6,730 nucleotides of DNA from Chromatiaceae bacterium. Lineage in GTDB: Bacteria > Pseudomonadota > Gammaproteobacteria > Chromatiales > Chromatiaceae. The stretch covers positions 1 through 6,730 of the forward strand of contig DTXR01000740.1 of assembly GCA_012962365.1 (NCBI GenBank), written 5' to 3'. The position numbers and the translations under genes were made by a program. The notes beneath the pieces are model-generated. The model did no database searches. It saw only the letters and a list, made by a program, of their open reading frames with translations, and was not told the origin of the DNA. Below, in pieces: positions 1 through 5,979 of the stretch (the first letter of the stretch is position 1; each line of letters opens with the position of its first letter).

Positions 1-1
1 A

Positions 2-343
2 GGCCCCTGGGGCTGGACATTGTTTGGTACGGTATGGGCCATCGCGGTTTTTGGCGTGTATGTGAAACTGGCCGGGAGTGAAAGAATGCAGCGCTGGTCG
101 TTACTTTTGTATCTGGGCATGGGCTGGCTGGTGCTGTTTGCCATCAAGCCGCTGATAGCCAATCTGGACACCGGTGGTCTTGTCCTGCTGGTGGCAGGCG
201 GTTTGAGCTACACCCTCGGCGCTTTGATCTACGCCTGGGAAAACCTCAACTGGAATCACGCCATCTGGCATCTGTTCGTGCTCGCCGGCAGCATTCTGCA
301 GTTTTTCTCCATCTTTTTCTATGTGGTGCCGGGTTCCGCCTGA
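2..343 (+). CDS. Hemolysin III / TrhA family membrane protein, 3' end only (5'-truncated by window edge)
   Basis: The reading frame is open from base 2 to a TGA at 341-343 and gives the last 113 residues of a polytopic inner-membrane protein. It holds about four hydrophobic helices separated by short loops. The family signature is the late segment NHAIWHLFVLAGS. Its H-x3-H pair matches the metal-binding histidines of the last helix in hemolysin III / PAQR proteins (family knowledge). The preceding YTLGALIYAWE segment also fits the family. The position a few residues after the H-x3-H, often histidine in relatives (GSxxHFF), is glutamine here (GSILQFF). TTG at base 20 can be read as a start but is internal, because homology-like sequence continues to the left edge. 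The exact function in bacteria is uncertain; TrhA-like proteins have been linked to membrane homeostasis. The gene converges on the polysaccharide operon and is probably ordinary chromosomal flank rather than part of it. Confidence 0.9.
   Translation, partial: GPWGWTLFGTVWAIAVFGVYVKLAGSERMQRWSLLLYLGMGWLVLFAIKPLIANLDTGGLVLLVAGGLSYTLGALIYAWENLNWNHAIWHLFVLAGSILQFFSIFFYVVPGSA
319..343. other. Convergent 3' overlap of two genes (25 bases)
   Basis: The stop of the plus-strand hemolysin III gene (TGA, 341-343) lies beyond the stop of the minus-strand ligase-like gene (TAG, complement of 319-321). The last eight or so codons of each are therefore written on opposite strands of the same bases. There is no intergenic space for a terminator. 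I found no GC-rich hairpin followed by a T-run for either direction within about 60 bases of the stops, so the two transcripts are expected to be complementary at their 3' ends. Confidence 0.9.
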
Positions 344-1665
344 TAGCGACCCCGCGCCTTTGCCCCGCGCATTTTTTCCCTGCGGCGCTTGTTCCGCCGG
401 GCAACTTCCAGATAGCGATACAACATGGCGATATAGACCATGGCAGGCAATTGCACCAGCAAATCGACGCTGAACAGGGCCGCCGTGTTTTCCGGATAGC
501 TTCGCAGGGTCAGAAACGCCAGGATGCCGCCGGTCATGATGAGCATATCCCACTCCCGTGCAGGCAAATGAAACTTGCCAAAAATGATTTTCAGAAAATA
601 CCACCAGGATGCCAGCATCCCGCCCACATAACCCAGCATTCCCAATAATCCGCCCGACAACCAGGCATACAGCAGGCCATTCTGACCGTTTTCTCCCAGT
701 ATCCGCCTGTCCGCCTGCGGGCCATAACCCAGCAGGGGCTGCTCCTGAATACTCTGCCAGGCCATGCGGAATATCCTGTCCCTTCCCGACATGCTCTTGA
801 ATCCTTCAGCCCCCGTGCCGCGAGTGGCATGTTCAACGATATATGTCTGGGTCTCTTCAGGAATCAGGTCGATGCCACCACCCAGCCCCAATATGAACAA
901 ACCCACGGCGATAATCCGGGGCGCCTTGCCCATGAACAGCATGATGAACAGCAGGGTTCCCGCAAGAGAAAACAGGGCGCCACGCGATTGCATGAACCAG
1001 ACCAGAGATACCGACCCGGCAAACACCGCCACCGCCATTGACCAGCTCACCCACCCGCGAATACGCCAGAACATGACAAACGCCAATACCGCCGGAATGG
1101 CCGCAAAACGCGCCATGCCTGTCGCCCGGCTCATGGCGCCTCCCGCCACATCTGCTGTTCTGTTTACCAGACCATAACCCGATTCATCCTCGAACAGTAC
1201 GTCTCTGGCAAAGAACAGCAACATGATCAGTACGATAGCCGCCACAACCCAGGTCACATAGTTCAGCCGGGTGATTTGCCGCAATGGCTCATCACCGGCA
1301 AGAAAAACCCTTACGGCCACCAGGACGGCAATGAAGGAAAAGCCCCAATAGGCCGTATTGAACCAGGGCGTCACCTGAAAAGAAGCCGCCAGCATGGCCA
1401 ATCCATAGAGCCAGAATAACCCCTCGGGCAGTGTCAACCTGCTGCGGTAAGGTGATTGGGTGGACAACACGATGAGCCCACCCACCAGAATCACACCCAT
1501 GGGCGCACCCGCCCGCAGGGCATTGACCGTCGCCAGGCCGCCATCCAGCCAGCCAGGCAAATTCCAGTGTCCGGTGTTGATCGCAGCCCACAACGCCAGC
1601 CACAGGAATACCGGCAGGTTGACGTAGTCATCACGAATCACGGCCGCCAAGCTTTGCTTTTTCAT
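319..1665 (-). CDS. O-antigen ligase / polymerase-like membrane protein (Wzy_C-type)
   Basis: This is a 448-residue integral membrane protein with about 11-12 predicted helices, roughly 17-30, 54-70, 82-97, 103-122, 136-152, 186-201, 207-224, 228-246, 249-264, 335-362, 373-390 and 396-416. A large loop at about 265-333 is the expected periplasmic active-site loop. Wzy_C hallmarks are SRGA (227-230) opening a helix, SGRDR (293-297) and the stretch EQPLLGYG ahead of the second half. Family members either ligate undecaprenyl-linked glycan to lipid A-core or polymerise repeat units; which applies here cannot be decided. The usual HN of the loop end reads QN (Q328-N329), and H279 is the only histidine in the loop. 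The C-terminal tail (about 420-440) is strongly basic. The frame is open to 1749, but the ATG at 1663-1665 is preferred: it lies 5 bases after the upstream stop and begins MKKQSL, whereas longer versions lie within the upstream gene. No clear Shine-Dalgarno is present, so translational coupling is likely. Confidence 0.88.
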   Translation of the reverse strand: MKKQSLAAVIRDDYVNLPVFLWLALWAAINTGHWNLPGWLDGGLATVNALRAGAPMGVILVGGLIVLSTQSPYRSRLTLPEGLFWLYGLAMLAASFQVTPWFNTAYWGFSFIAVLVAVRVFLAGDEPLRQITRLNYVTWVVAAIVLIMLLFFARDVLFEDESGYGLVNRTADVAGGAMSRATGMARFAAIPAVLAFVMFWRIRGWVSWSMAVAVFAGSVSLVWFMQSRGALFSLAGTLLFIMLFMGKAPRIIAVGLFILGLGGGIDLIPEETQTYIVEHATRGTGAEGFKSMSGRDRIFRMAWQSIQEQPLLGYGPQADRRILGENGQNGLLYAWLSGGLLGMLGYVGGMLASWWYFLKIIFGKFHLPAREWDMLIMTGGILAFLTLRSYPENTAALFSVDLLVQLPAMVYIAMLYRYLEVARRNKRRREKMRGAKARGRYQAEPGTT

Positions 1666-1670
1666 TTGAG

Positions 1671-2942
1671 CTACCGCACCAAGGCCTCCATGTAGATGGC
1701 TTCCAGCTCCACCTGTTTCCGTTCCCAGGAAAAAATGGCGGCTCTGCACAGGGCACCCTTGGCCAGTTTCTGACGCTGTTGTTCATCCCCAGCCAGTTTG
1801 TCGATCACTTCGCTGTACGCCTGGATCAGGGCTTCTGGGGACTTTACAGGCAATTTATAGCCGCAACTGCTGTCCACGACATCTGAAAATCCACAATGAT
1901 CCGGACAAACCACAGGCAGCCCCAATGACAGGGCCTCGAGCAACACGGTGGAAGTCAAATCCTTCAAACTGGTAATCACGAAAAGATGGCCGCGCCCCAT
2001 GAGCATCAGCGCCTCGTCCCTGGGCAGATTGCCATGCCAATGGCAACGATCGGCGATACCCAGCTCAACGGCCAGTTTCCGCCAGGCACTGCCCGATGGC
2101 CCTTTTCCCAGAATATCCAGTTGCCAGGACAAATCACTCCGCAACTTTACCAGGGCTTTCAGCAATAGCGGCAGTGCCTTGCCGGGCAGATGCGCCGCGC
2201 TCCACACCAACCGGAGTGGCTCACCTGGTCTCCGGCGGAGCACAGTCCCGGCGATACTCTCAGGAGGGCCCACCTCACAAATCACATGGCTATCGACACC
2301 ATACCAGCGCTTTATCTCCTGTTGAATGCCACCCGTCGCGGCAATCACCGTTCGCGCTTTTCTGAACGCCTTGCGCGATGAACGTAACATTAACCGTTGT
2401 ACGGAGTTGATCAGGTTTCGACCAGCGTAATAGACAGCCCCACGAAAACCCAGCACCCCAAGAAAGCGCCAGGGCGTGTTTTCCAGGCCACCGACCGGCC
2501 CCCAGATGAAAGGCGGACCCATTTTCCACAACCGGCCGGGAAAACGAAATCCCACATAAGTCAGTTGATGTGTCAGGTCAAATTGTTCAGTTTGGTGAAG
2601 TTGCCTCGCCAGCTTGAAAGCATCTCTTAGCCATAGCGCATAGGCAATATTCATGATGGGCTTGAGCATGGAAGCTTCGATGCGTTTCCATCCCGGCGTT
2701 GGCTGATAGTGCCACCAGCGATGAGGCACATAGACAAAAGTCACGTTTTTGAGCGCAGAGGGATGAACCGCCAGGTAGTGTTCGATATCAGCGCGATGGA
2801 AAGAAGCGACCAGAACATGAGGTTCTGCGATCTCAGCGATGATCTTCAGCCAGTTCCAGCCCACACCCTCCTCTGAGCCTTTGTATGGATTGCAGGCGTA
2901 GGCGGAAACCAGTACCCGGTGTTTTTGCACAGCATCAGTCAC
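1671..2942 (-). CDS. GT4-type glycosyltransferase (GT-B fold)
   Basis: This 423-residue protein is probably a cytosolic or membrane-associated retaining glycosyltransferase of the polysaccharide pathway. The N-terminal donor/acceptor domain opens with VLVSAYACNP (10-19) and the glycine-rich GSEEGVGWNW (22-31), a pattern seen in a GT4 subgroup. The C-terminal nucleotide-sugar domain has WSAAHLPGKAL (247-257), ILGKGPSG, and LLEALSLGLPVV with E336. The usual E-x7-E pair is D328-x7-E336. The arginine that often lies eight residues into the WSGR..P.K segment is alanine (A250), while K255 is kept. Donor and acceptor sugars cannot be read from sequence. The furthest start is GTG at 2942, giving a 4-base GTGA overlap with the stop of the methyltransferase gene. 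An alternative GTG at 2930 is preceded at good spacing by GAGGTGA and is equally plausible (four residues shorter). The gene is followed after 5 bases by the ligase-like gene. Confidence 0.93.
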   Translation of the reverse strand: MTDAVQKHRVLVSAYACNPYKGSEEGVGWNWLKIIAEIAEPHVLVASFHRADIEHYLAVHPSALKNVTFVYVPHRWWHYQPTPGWKRIEASMLKPIMNIAYALWLRDAFKLARQLHQTEQFDLTHQLTYVGFRFPGRLWKMGPPFIWGPVGGLENTPWRFLGVLGFRGAVYYAGRNLINSVQRLMLRSSRKAFRKARTVIAATGGIQQEIKRWYGVDSHVICEVGPPESIAGTVLRRRPGEPLRLVWSAAHLPGKALPLLLKALVKLRSDLSWQLDILGKGPSGSAWRKLAVELGIADRCHWHGNLPRDEALMLMGRGHLFVITSLKDLTSTVLLEALSLGLPVVCPDHCGFSDVVDSSCGYKLPVKSPEALIQAYSEVIDKLAGDEQQRQKLAKGALCRAAIFSWERKQVELEAIYMEALVR

Positions 2943-2945
2943 CTC
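2939..2945 (-). promoter_or_regulatory. Shine-Dalgarno GAGGTGA overlapping the GTGA stop/start junction
   Basis: On the minus strand the bases read GAGGTGA, seven consecutive matches to the anti-Shine-Dalgarno complement, followed by 8 bases and then a GTG at 2928-2930 in frame with the GT4 gene. The same bases contain the GTGA where the methyltransferase stop overlaps the upstream GTG candidate. The site argues either for initiation at 2930 or for re-initiation by ribosomes ending on the methyltransferase. Confidence 0.6.
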
Positions 2946-3832
2946 AGGCTTTTTCGATAGTAAGCGTTGATGATCATGCCATGGTTCAAGGGTTCGGCAA
3001 GCTTTAATACACCATATAGCAGGCGCCAGCCAACGGCGCCCAGCCCCAACAAGGGCAACATACGTTCTATTTTGCTTTTAGGTACTTTTGAGACAGTTTC
3101 CAGGTGAACCTTCTCAAAGCCAAAGCGCTCGAACAGTGCATCCAGCCCCTGCACCGAAAAATAATTCAGGTGTTCCGGCGGTGAAATATACATATCCTTC
3201 CGGCCCTGCACCCGTGACACCAGAGAACCGAAATGCGGTACAGCGATGGCGGCCACACCGCCCGGCACAAGCATTTGTGCAATAGCCTCCATCATCTGCT
3301 CCAGATCGCAAATATGTTCCAGTACCTGACTGAGCAACACCACATCCATGCGTTCCTGATACCGGGCTGAAAATCCGCCGTCCAATACGTGTTGCAAAGG
3401 AGCAAACCCGGTGATCTGTGTGAAACTTCTGGCGGAATTGGGGTTAGGTTCGAGGGCTGTAACCTCAAACCCCTGCTGCACCGCCTCGCGAGAGAAAAAG
3501 CCTGTACCGGCTCCCACATCCAAAAAATGATCTCCCGGTGCATACTGACGTATTCGGCCGATGATGCGTTTTGCATCCTGTACCGAGTCCGGATAATGAC
3601 CCGCATCCACATCCAGGGCTTCAGCCAGACTATCCATGCCATACCCCTTGCCCTGATAATAAGCATCCATGCTCTCCTGTGACGGACGTGGCCACACCAT
3701 GGCTGAACGGCAATGATCACAACAGCATATGGTGTAGGTTTCTTCCTGTTCCTGCTTTTCAAACCATGCCCGGAGCTCCCCTGAAAGACAGAACGGACAT
3801 ATTCCCCTGGGATTTTCGGCTTGTTCAGGCAT
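2939..3832 (-). CDS. Class I SAM-dependent methyltransferase with N-terminal cysteine cluster
   Basis: This 297-residue soluble protein is expected to transfer a methyl group from S-adenosylmethionine to a sugar or precursor of the glycan (inferred from context). The N-terminus has C12-x2-C15 and C38-x2-C41, with extra C36 and C37, a probable zinc-ribbon-like module. The Rossmann core follows: motif I DVGAGTG (105-111), an acidic residue E128 after the second strand for the ribose hydroxyls, DVVLLSQVLEH around strand 4, and a GGVAAIAVP strand. PPEHLNYFS near the C-terminal third is typical of Methyltransf_23-type enzymes acting on small molecules, and places the family well. The frame is open back to 4030, but that part lies over the upstream GT2 gene. 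The ATG at 3830-3832 starts MPEQAENP and has AGGA 9 bases upstream. It overlaps the GT2 stop by 8 bases (ATGCCTGA). Whether it methylates O, C or N positions cannot be told. Confidence 0.93.
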   Translation of the reverse strand: MPEQAENPRGICPFCLSGELRAWFEKQEQEETYTICCCDHCRSAMVWPRPSQESMDAYYQGKGYGMDSLAEALDVDAGHYPDSVQDAKRIIGRIRQYAPGDHFLDVGAGTGFFSREAVQQGFEVTALEPNPNSARSFTQITGFAPLQHVLDGGFSARYQERMDVVLLSQVLEHICDLEQMMEAIAQMLVPGGVAAIAVPHFGSLVSRVQGRKDMYISPPEHLNYFSVQGLDALFERFGFEKVHLETVSKVPKSKIERMLPLLGLGAVGWRLLYGVLKLAEPLNHGMIINAYYRKSLR

Positions 3833-4748
3833 CTCGCGCTTTCCTGAATACGCTATCGTACAAACCCGCGAGATTCCCCCTGGCGCGGGACAAGAGCGCT
3901 CCATTACGCAAGGCCAGCACTTCGTACAGGGTCTTGGCCATACGAACCAGCAACCCCAGGTAACATCGCGGCACAGACAATCCATGCTTGCGTACAAAGT
4001 AAAGCCGGTTACGCACCTCCATACGGCCAAAATCCAGATACCACTCCGGAGTTAATTGTTGGTGATGGTGATGATGCTCAAATCGAGCGGAAGCGACCAC
4101 CATCAAGCCGCACTTCCGGCTCAAGCCATAGCTGAAGTCCAGATCTTCGAGATAGCTGTAGCCCTGAAAGAAAGGATCGAAGCGGTATGCGGCCAACACT
4201 TCACGCTGCCACAATACAGCACTGGTACTCAACCATTCCACCTGTGTGTCCTCATTCAGTTGCCCGATACGCCCGTGCCAGCCACTGGGTGCAACCGCCC
4301 CGGGCCGATCACCATACAATCCAAGCCAGTTTACCAACGCCGATCCCTTCAATCCCTTCACCCCTTGCCGGTCAGGAACGTCTTCAATCAGGTTGAATGC
4401 CGCGCCACATATGGATTTTGGCGCCTGATTCCAGAACGCCAGCATATTTTCCATGGCATCTTTTTCAAAAAGAATGTCGTCATCCACGAAACCCACAAGA
4501 TCCACATCAGCATCTACGAATGCCAAACCCGCATTTCGCTGGGCGGCAGCGGAAGGCGCTTCGCGGAAGGCATGATATTCAATCGGCAGATCTGGAAATT
4601 CCTGTGCCAACTCTGGTTTAGACACATCCGATGAGTCAACTACGATTATATGGTTCGGCTGTATGGATTGGGACTGAATGTTCATCAACAGTGCACCAAT
4701 ATCTTTCGATCGATTCCGTGTAGGGATAATGAATGCAAACGTCAGCAT
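3825..4748 (-). CDS. GT2 family glycosyltransferase (GT-A fold)
   Basis: This 307-residue protein is an inverting glycosyltransferase that would add one sugar during glycan assembly at the cytoplasmic membrane face. The first strand reads FAFIIPTRNRS (4-14), followed by IIVVDSSD (34-41), the AAAQRNAGL segment (67-75), and VGFVDDDIL (85-93), where D89-D91 is the DXD-type metal/nucleotide site. The acidic catalytic region is YLEDLDF (E201-D202). A run of five histidines (225-229) follows where many GT2 enzymes carry one or two histidines. The C-terminal part (about 235-307) is basic with a short amphipathic or hydrophobic stretch, so peripheral membrane association is possible. ATG at 4746-4748 is chosen; a TTG at 4763 would add five residues and lacks support. 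No Shine-Dalgarno is visible for either start. It follows the only sizeable gap of the operon and overlaps the next gene by 8 bases. Confidence 0.93.
   Translation of the reverse strand: MLTFAFIIPTRNRSKDIGALLMNIQSQSIQPNHIIVVDSSDVSKPELAQEFPDLPIEYHAFREAPSAAAQRNAGLAFVDADVDLVGFVDDDILFEKDAMENMLAFWNQAPKSICGAAFNLIEDVPDRQGVKGLKGSALVNWLGLYGDRPGAVAPSGWHGRIGQLNEDTQVEWLSTSAVLWQREVLAAYRFDPFFQGYSYLEDLDFSYGLSRKCGLMVVASARFEHHHHHQQLTPEWYLDFGRMEVRNRLYFVRKHGLSVPRCYLGLLVRMAKTLYEVLALRNGALLSRARGNLAGLYDSVFRKARDA
3842..3845 (-). promoter_or_regulatory. Shine-Dalgarno (AGGA) for the methyltransferase
   Basis: Minus-strand CAGGAAAG lies in the last codons of the GT2 gene, with AGGA 9 bases before the ATG at 3832. It is one of the two convincing ribosome binding sites in the operon and decides the methyltransferase start against the longer open frame reaching 4030. 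Confidence 0.6.
4061..4076 (-). repeat. Histidine-codon run (five consecutive His) inside the GT2 gene
   Basis: The minus strand reads CAT/CAC codons five times in a row at 4062-4076, followed by two CAA glutamine codons. It lies about 22 residues after the catalytic E201-D202. The codons alternate between CAT and CAC, so it is not a perfect DNA repeat and is less prone to slippage than a pure trinucleotide run. Confidence 0.85.
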
Positions 4749-4817
4749 GATTCGAACACGCAACGGCGCGCAAAAACCAACAAAGCATGAGGACCAGACC
4801 CGGTTGTCACCAGCCTT
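4749..4817. other. 69-base intergenic gap within the operon
   Basis: This is the only non-coding stretch of note in the window, between the stop of the GT4 gene (TGA, complement of 4818-4820) and the GT2 start at 4748. I looked for a promoter, a hairpin with T-run, and a ribosome binding site on the minus strand and see none that is convincing. It could be a junction between gene modules of different origin. Confidence 0.7.
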
Positions 4818-5972
4818 TCATCCATCTCTCCATTCCTCCACCAAGCGCCGTATCTGTTTACTGAATTGTTTCGCTGAGTATTTCTCTGTCCTGTGTTTCA
4901 GTTGTCGATACAAATCTTTCTGCTGTGATTCGTCAGAAAGTACCCGACAAATTTTCTCCACCGCGTCATCTTCGTTCAGGTACAGCAAGCGTTTGTCGCC
5001 GACGATTTCCGCCGGACCTCCTTCGGTGGGCGCAAAGGTGATACAACCGGCCTGAAGCATCTCGGCTACAGCAATACCGAAGGCCTCACCCACACAACCA
5101 TGAATGCCATATCGGCTCTGATGCAAGAAGGCTTCTTTTTCCTCGCCATATTTTGCTCCTTCAAAGACCACCCACTTTCCAGCACGTTTACCATAGTGCA
5201 GCAGTTGCAGACAATAATCCGAAGCATCCATACTCCCCACTATGTGCAATGAAACATCATGCCCAAACTCCCTGACCCGAGCGATTATATCAATGAGCTT
5301 TTCCAACTCCTTTTCCGGTGAAATGCGCCCGATGGTTACAAAACGTGAAATTCTCTCATCAGCTTCCCTATGAATAGCTGATTGCACAACTGGCGGATAA
5401 ACTACCCCGCATTCAATTCCATACCTTTTTCTCAGAAGATCAGCGGACCACCAGGAATTGGCAATAACCTTATTTGGGAGCGCCATCGCCCTCATTGCAG
5501 ATGCGCCCGATATTTTTTTTACCAGCCACAAATAGAGCTTTCGCATCAGTGACTGCCGATGAAAAACGCCCCGAAAACCCGCTTGTTGATGATATTTCTG
5601 CCGCAACCCATCGTCCCAGGAGAAATCTGCGATGAACTGCAAAGTGGGCACAGGCACATCGACGAGATTATACGTACTCAACACCAGATCATAGCCTTTT
5701 ACGTTCCTGCCAAGCCAACGATGAAAAAACGCGCCTCGCAGTGCATCCCCCACATGAAGGTTTTTCAGCCAGCGCGGCAATCCCCCCTCAATTACTTCAA
5801 TATCATCTGTAGACAACTCTGTTCCATAGATCATGTTGAGTCGCTCAAGATCTGCCCCCTCGCCAGTCATTAAAGTAACTTTATGCTCATTCTTTAGTGC
5901 CTGAGCAGCCCATAGTGCGCGTGCTTCAGAACCACCACTGAAAAGGCGTGGATGGGTAATAAGTATATTCAT
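4818..5972 (-). CDS. ALG11-like GT4 glycosyltransferase (GT-B fold)
   Basis: This 384-residue protein is a retaining nucleotide-sugar-dependent transferase, by similarity a mannosyltransferase-like enzyme, although the sugar is not provable. The N-terminal domain begins MNILITHPRLFSGGSE with the glycine-rich loop at 12-16. VIANSWWSADLLRKRYG and the following VVYPPV are typical of the linker to the donor domain. The C-terminal domain has GRISPEKELEKL (215-226) with R216 and K221 for the donor diphosphate, LHIVGS, and YGIHGCVGEAFGIAVAEML with E296-x7-E304, then GGPAEIV. The GIH..GE.FGI..AEM..AG and GGP..IV pattern resembles eukaryotic ALG11. ATG at 5970-5972, 7 bases after the upstream stop, is chosen because the family motif starts there. 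GTG at 5987 would add five residues and overlap the upstream gene by 8 bases. Neither start has a good Shine-Dalgarno. The gene has an AAAAAAAA run (5513-5520) and lower GC than the ligase-like gene. Confidence 0.94.
   Translation of the reverse strand: MNILITHPRLFSGGSEARALWAAQALKNEHKVTLMTGEGADLERLNMIYGTELSTDDIEVIEGGLPRWLKNLHVGDALRGAFFHRWLGRNVKGYDLVLSTYNLVDVPVPTLQFIADFSWDDGLRQKYHQQAGFRGVFHRQSLMRKLYLWLVKKISGASAMRAMALPNKVIANSWWSADLLRKRYGIECGVVYPPVVQSAIHREADERISRFVTIGRISPEKELEKLIDIIARVREFGHDVSLHIVGSMDASDYCLQLLHYGKRAGKWVVFEGAKYGEEKEAFLHQSRYGIHGCVGEAFGIAVAEMLQAGCITFAPTEGGPAEIVGDKRLLYLNEDDAVEKICRVLSDESQQKDLYRQLKHRTEKYSAKQFSKQIRRLVEEWRDG
5513..5520 (-). repeat. Homopolymer A8 (coding strand) in the GT4 gene
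   Basis: The plus strand shows eight T at 5513-5520, so the coding strand has eight A spanning codons GTA-AAA-AAA-ATA (V-K-K-I). The frame is intact here. It is the longest homopolymer I noticed in the window. Confidence 0.9.
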
Positions 5973-5979
5973 ATCACCA

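Noticed and set aside
350..370. Direct repeat CCCCGCGC at 350-357 and 363-370 near the convergent ends, followed by a T-run, considered as a terminator or attachment site.
   Set aside because: It is a direct and not an inverted repeat, it encodes the repetitive basic tail (RGAKARGR) of the ligase-like protein, and no stable hairpin precedes the T-run.
101..604. A 167-codon minus-strand open frame across the hemolysin III and ligase 3' ends.
   Set aside because: It overlaps two better-supported genes, has no recognisable family features, and its composition looks like a frame shadow in GC-rich DNA.
764..1177. A 137-codon plus-strand open frame antisense to the ligase-like gene.
   Set aside because: The minus-strand frame shows Wzy_C motifs and membrane helices; the antisense product is proline/alanine-rich with no family signal.
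3833..4030. N-terminal extension of the methyltransferase to 4030.
   Set aside because: It lies wholly over the GT2 coding region, is not domain-like, and a good ribosome binding site precedes the ATG at 3832.
4056..4634. A 192-codon plus-strand open frame antisense to the GT2 gene.
   Set aside because: The sense frame carries clear GT2 motifs; the antisense protein shows no domain and no ribosome binding site.
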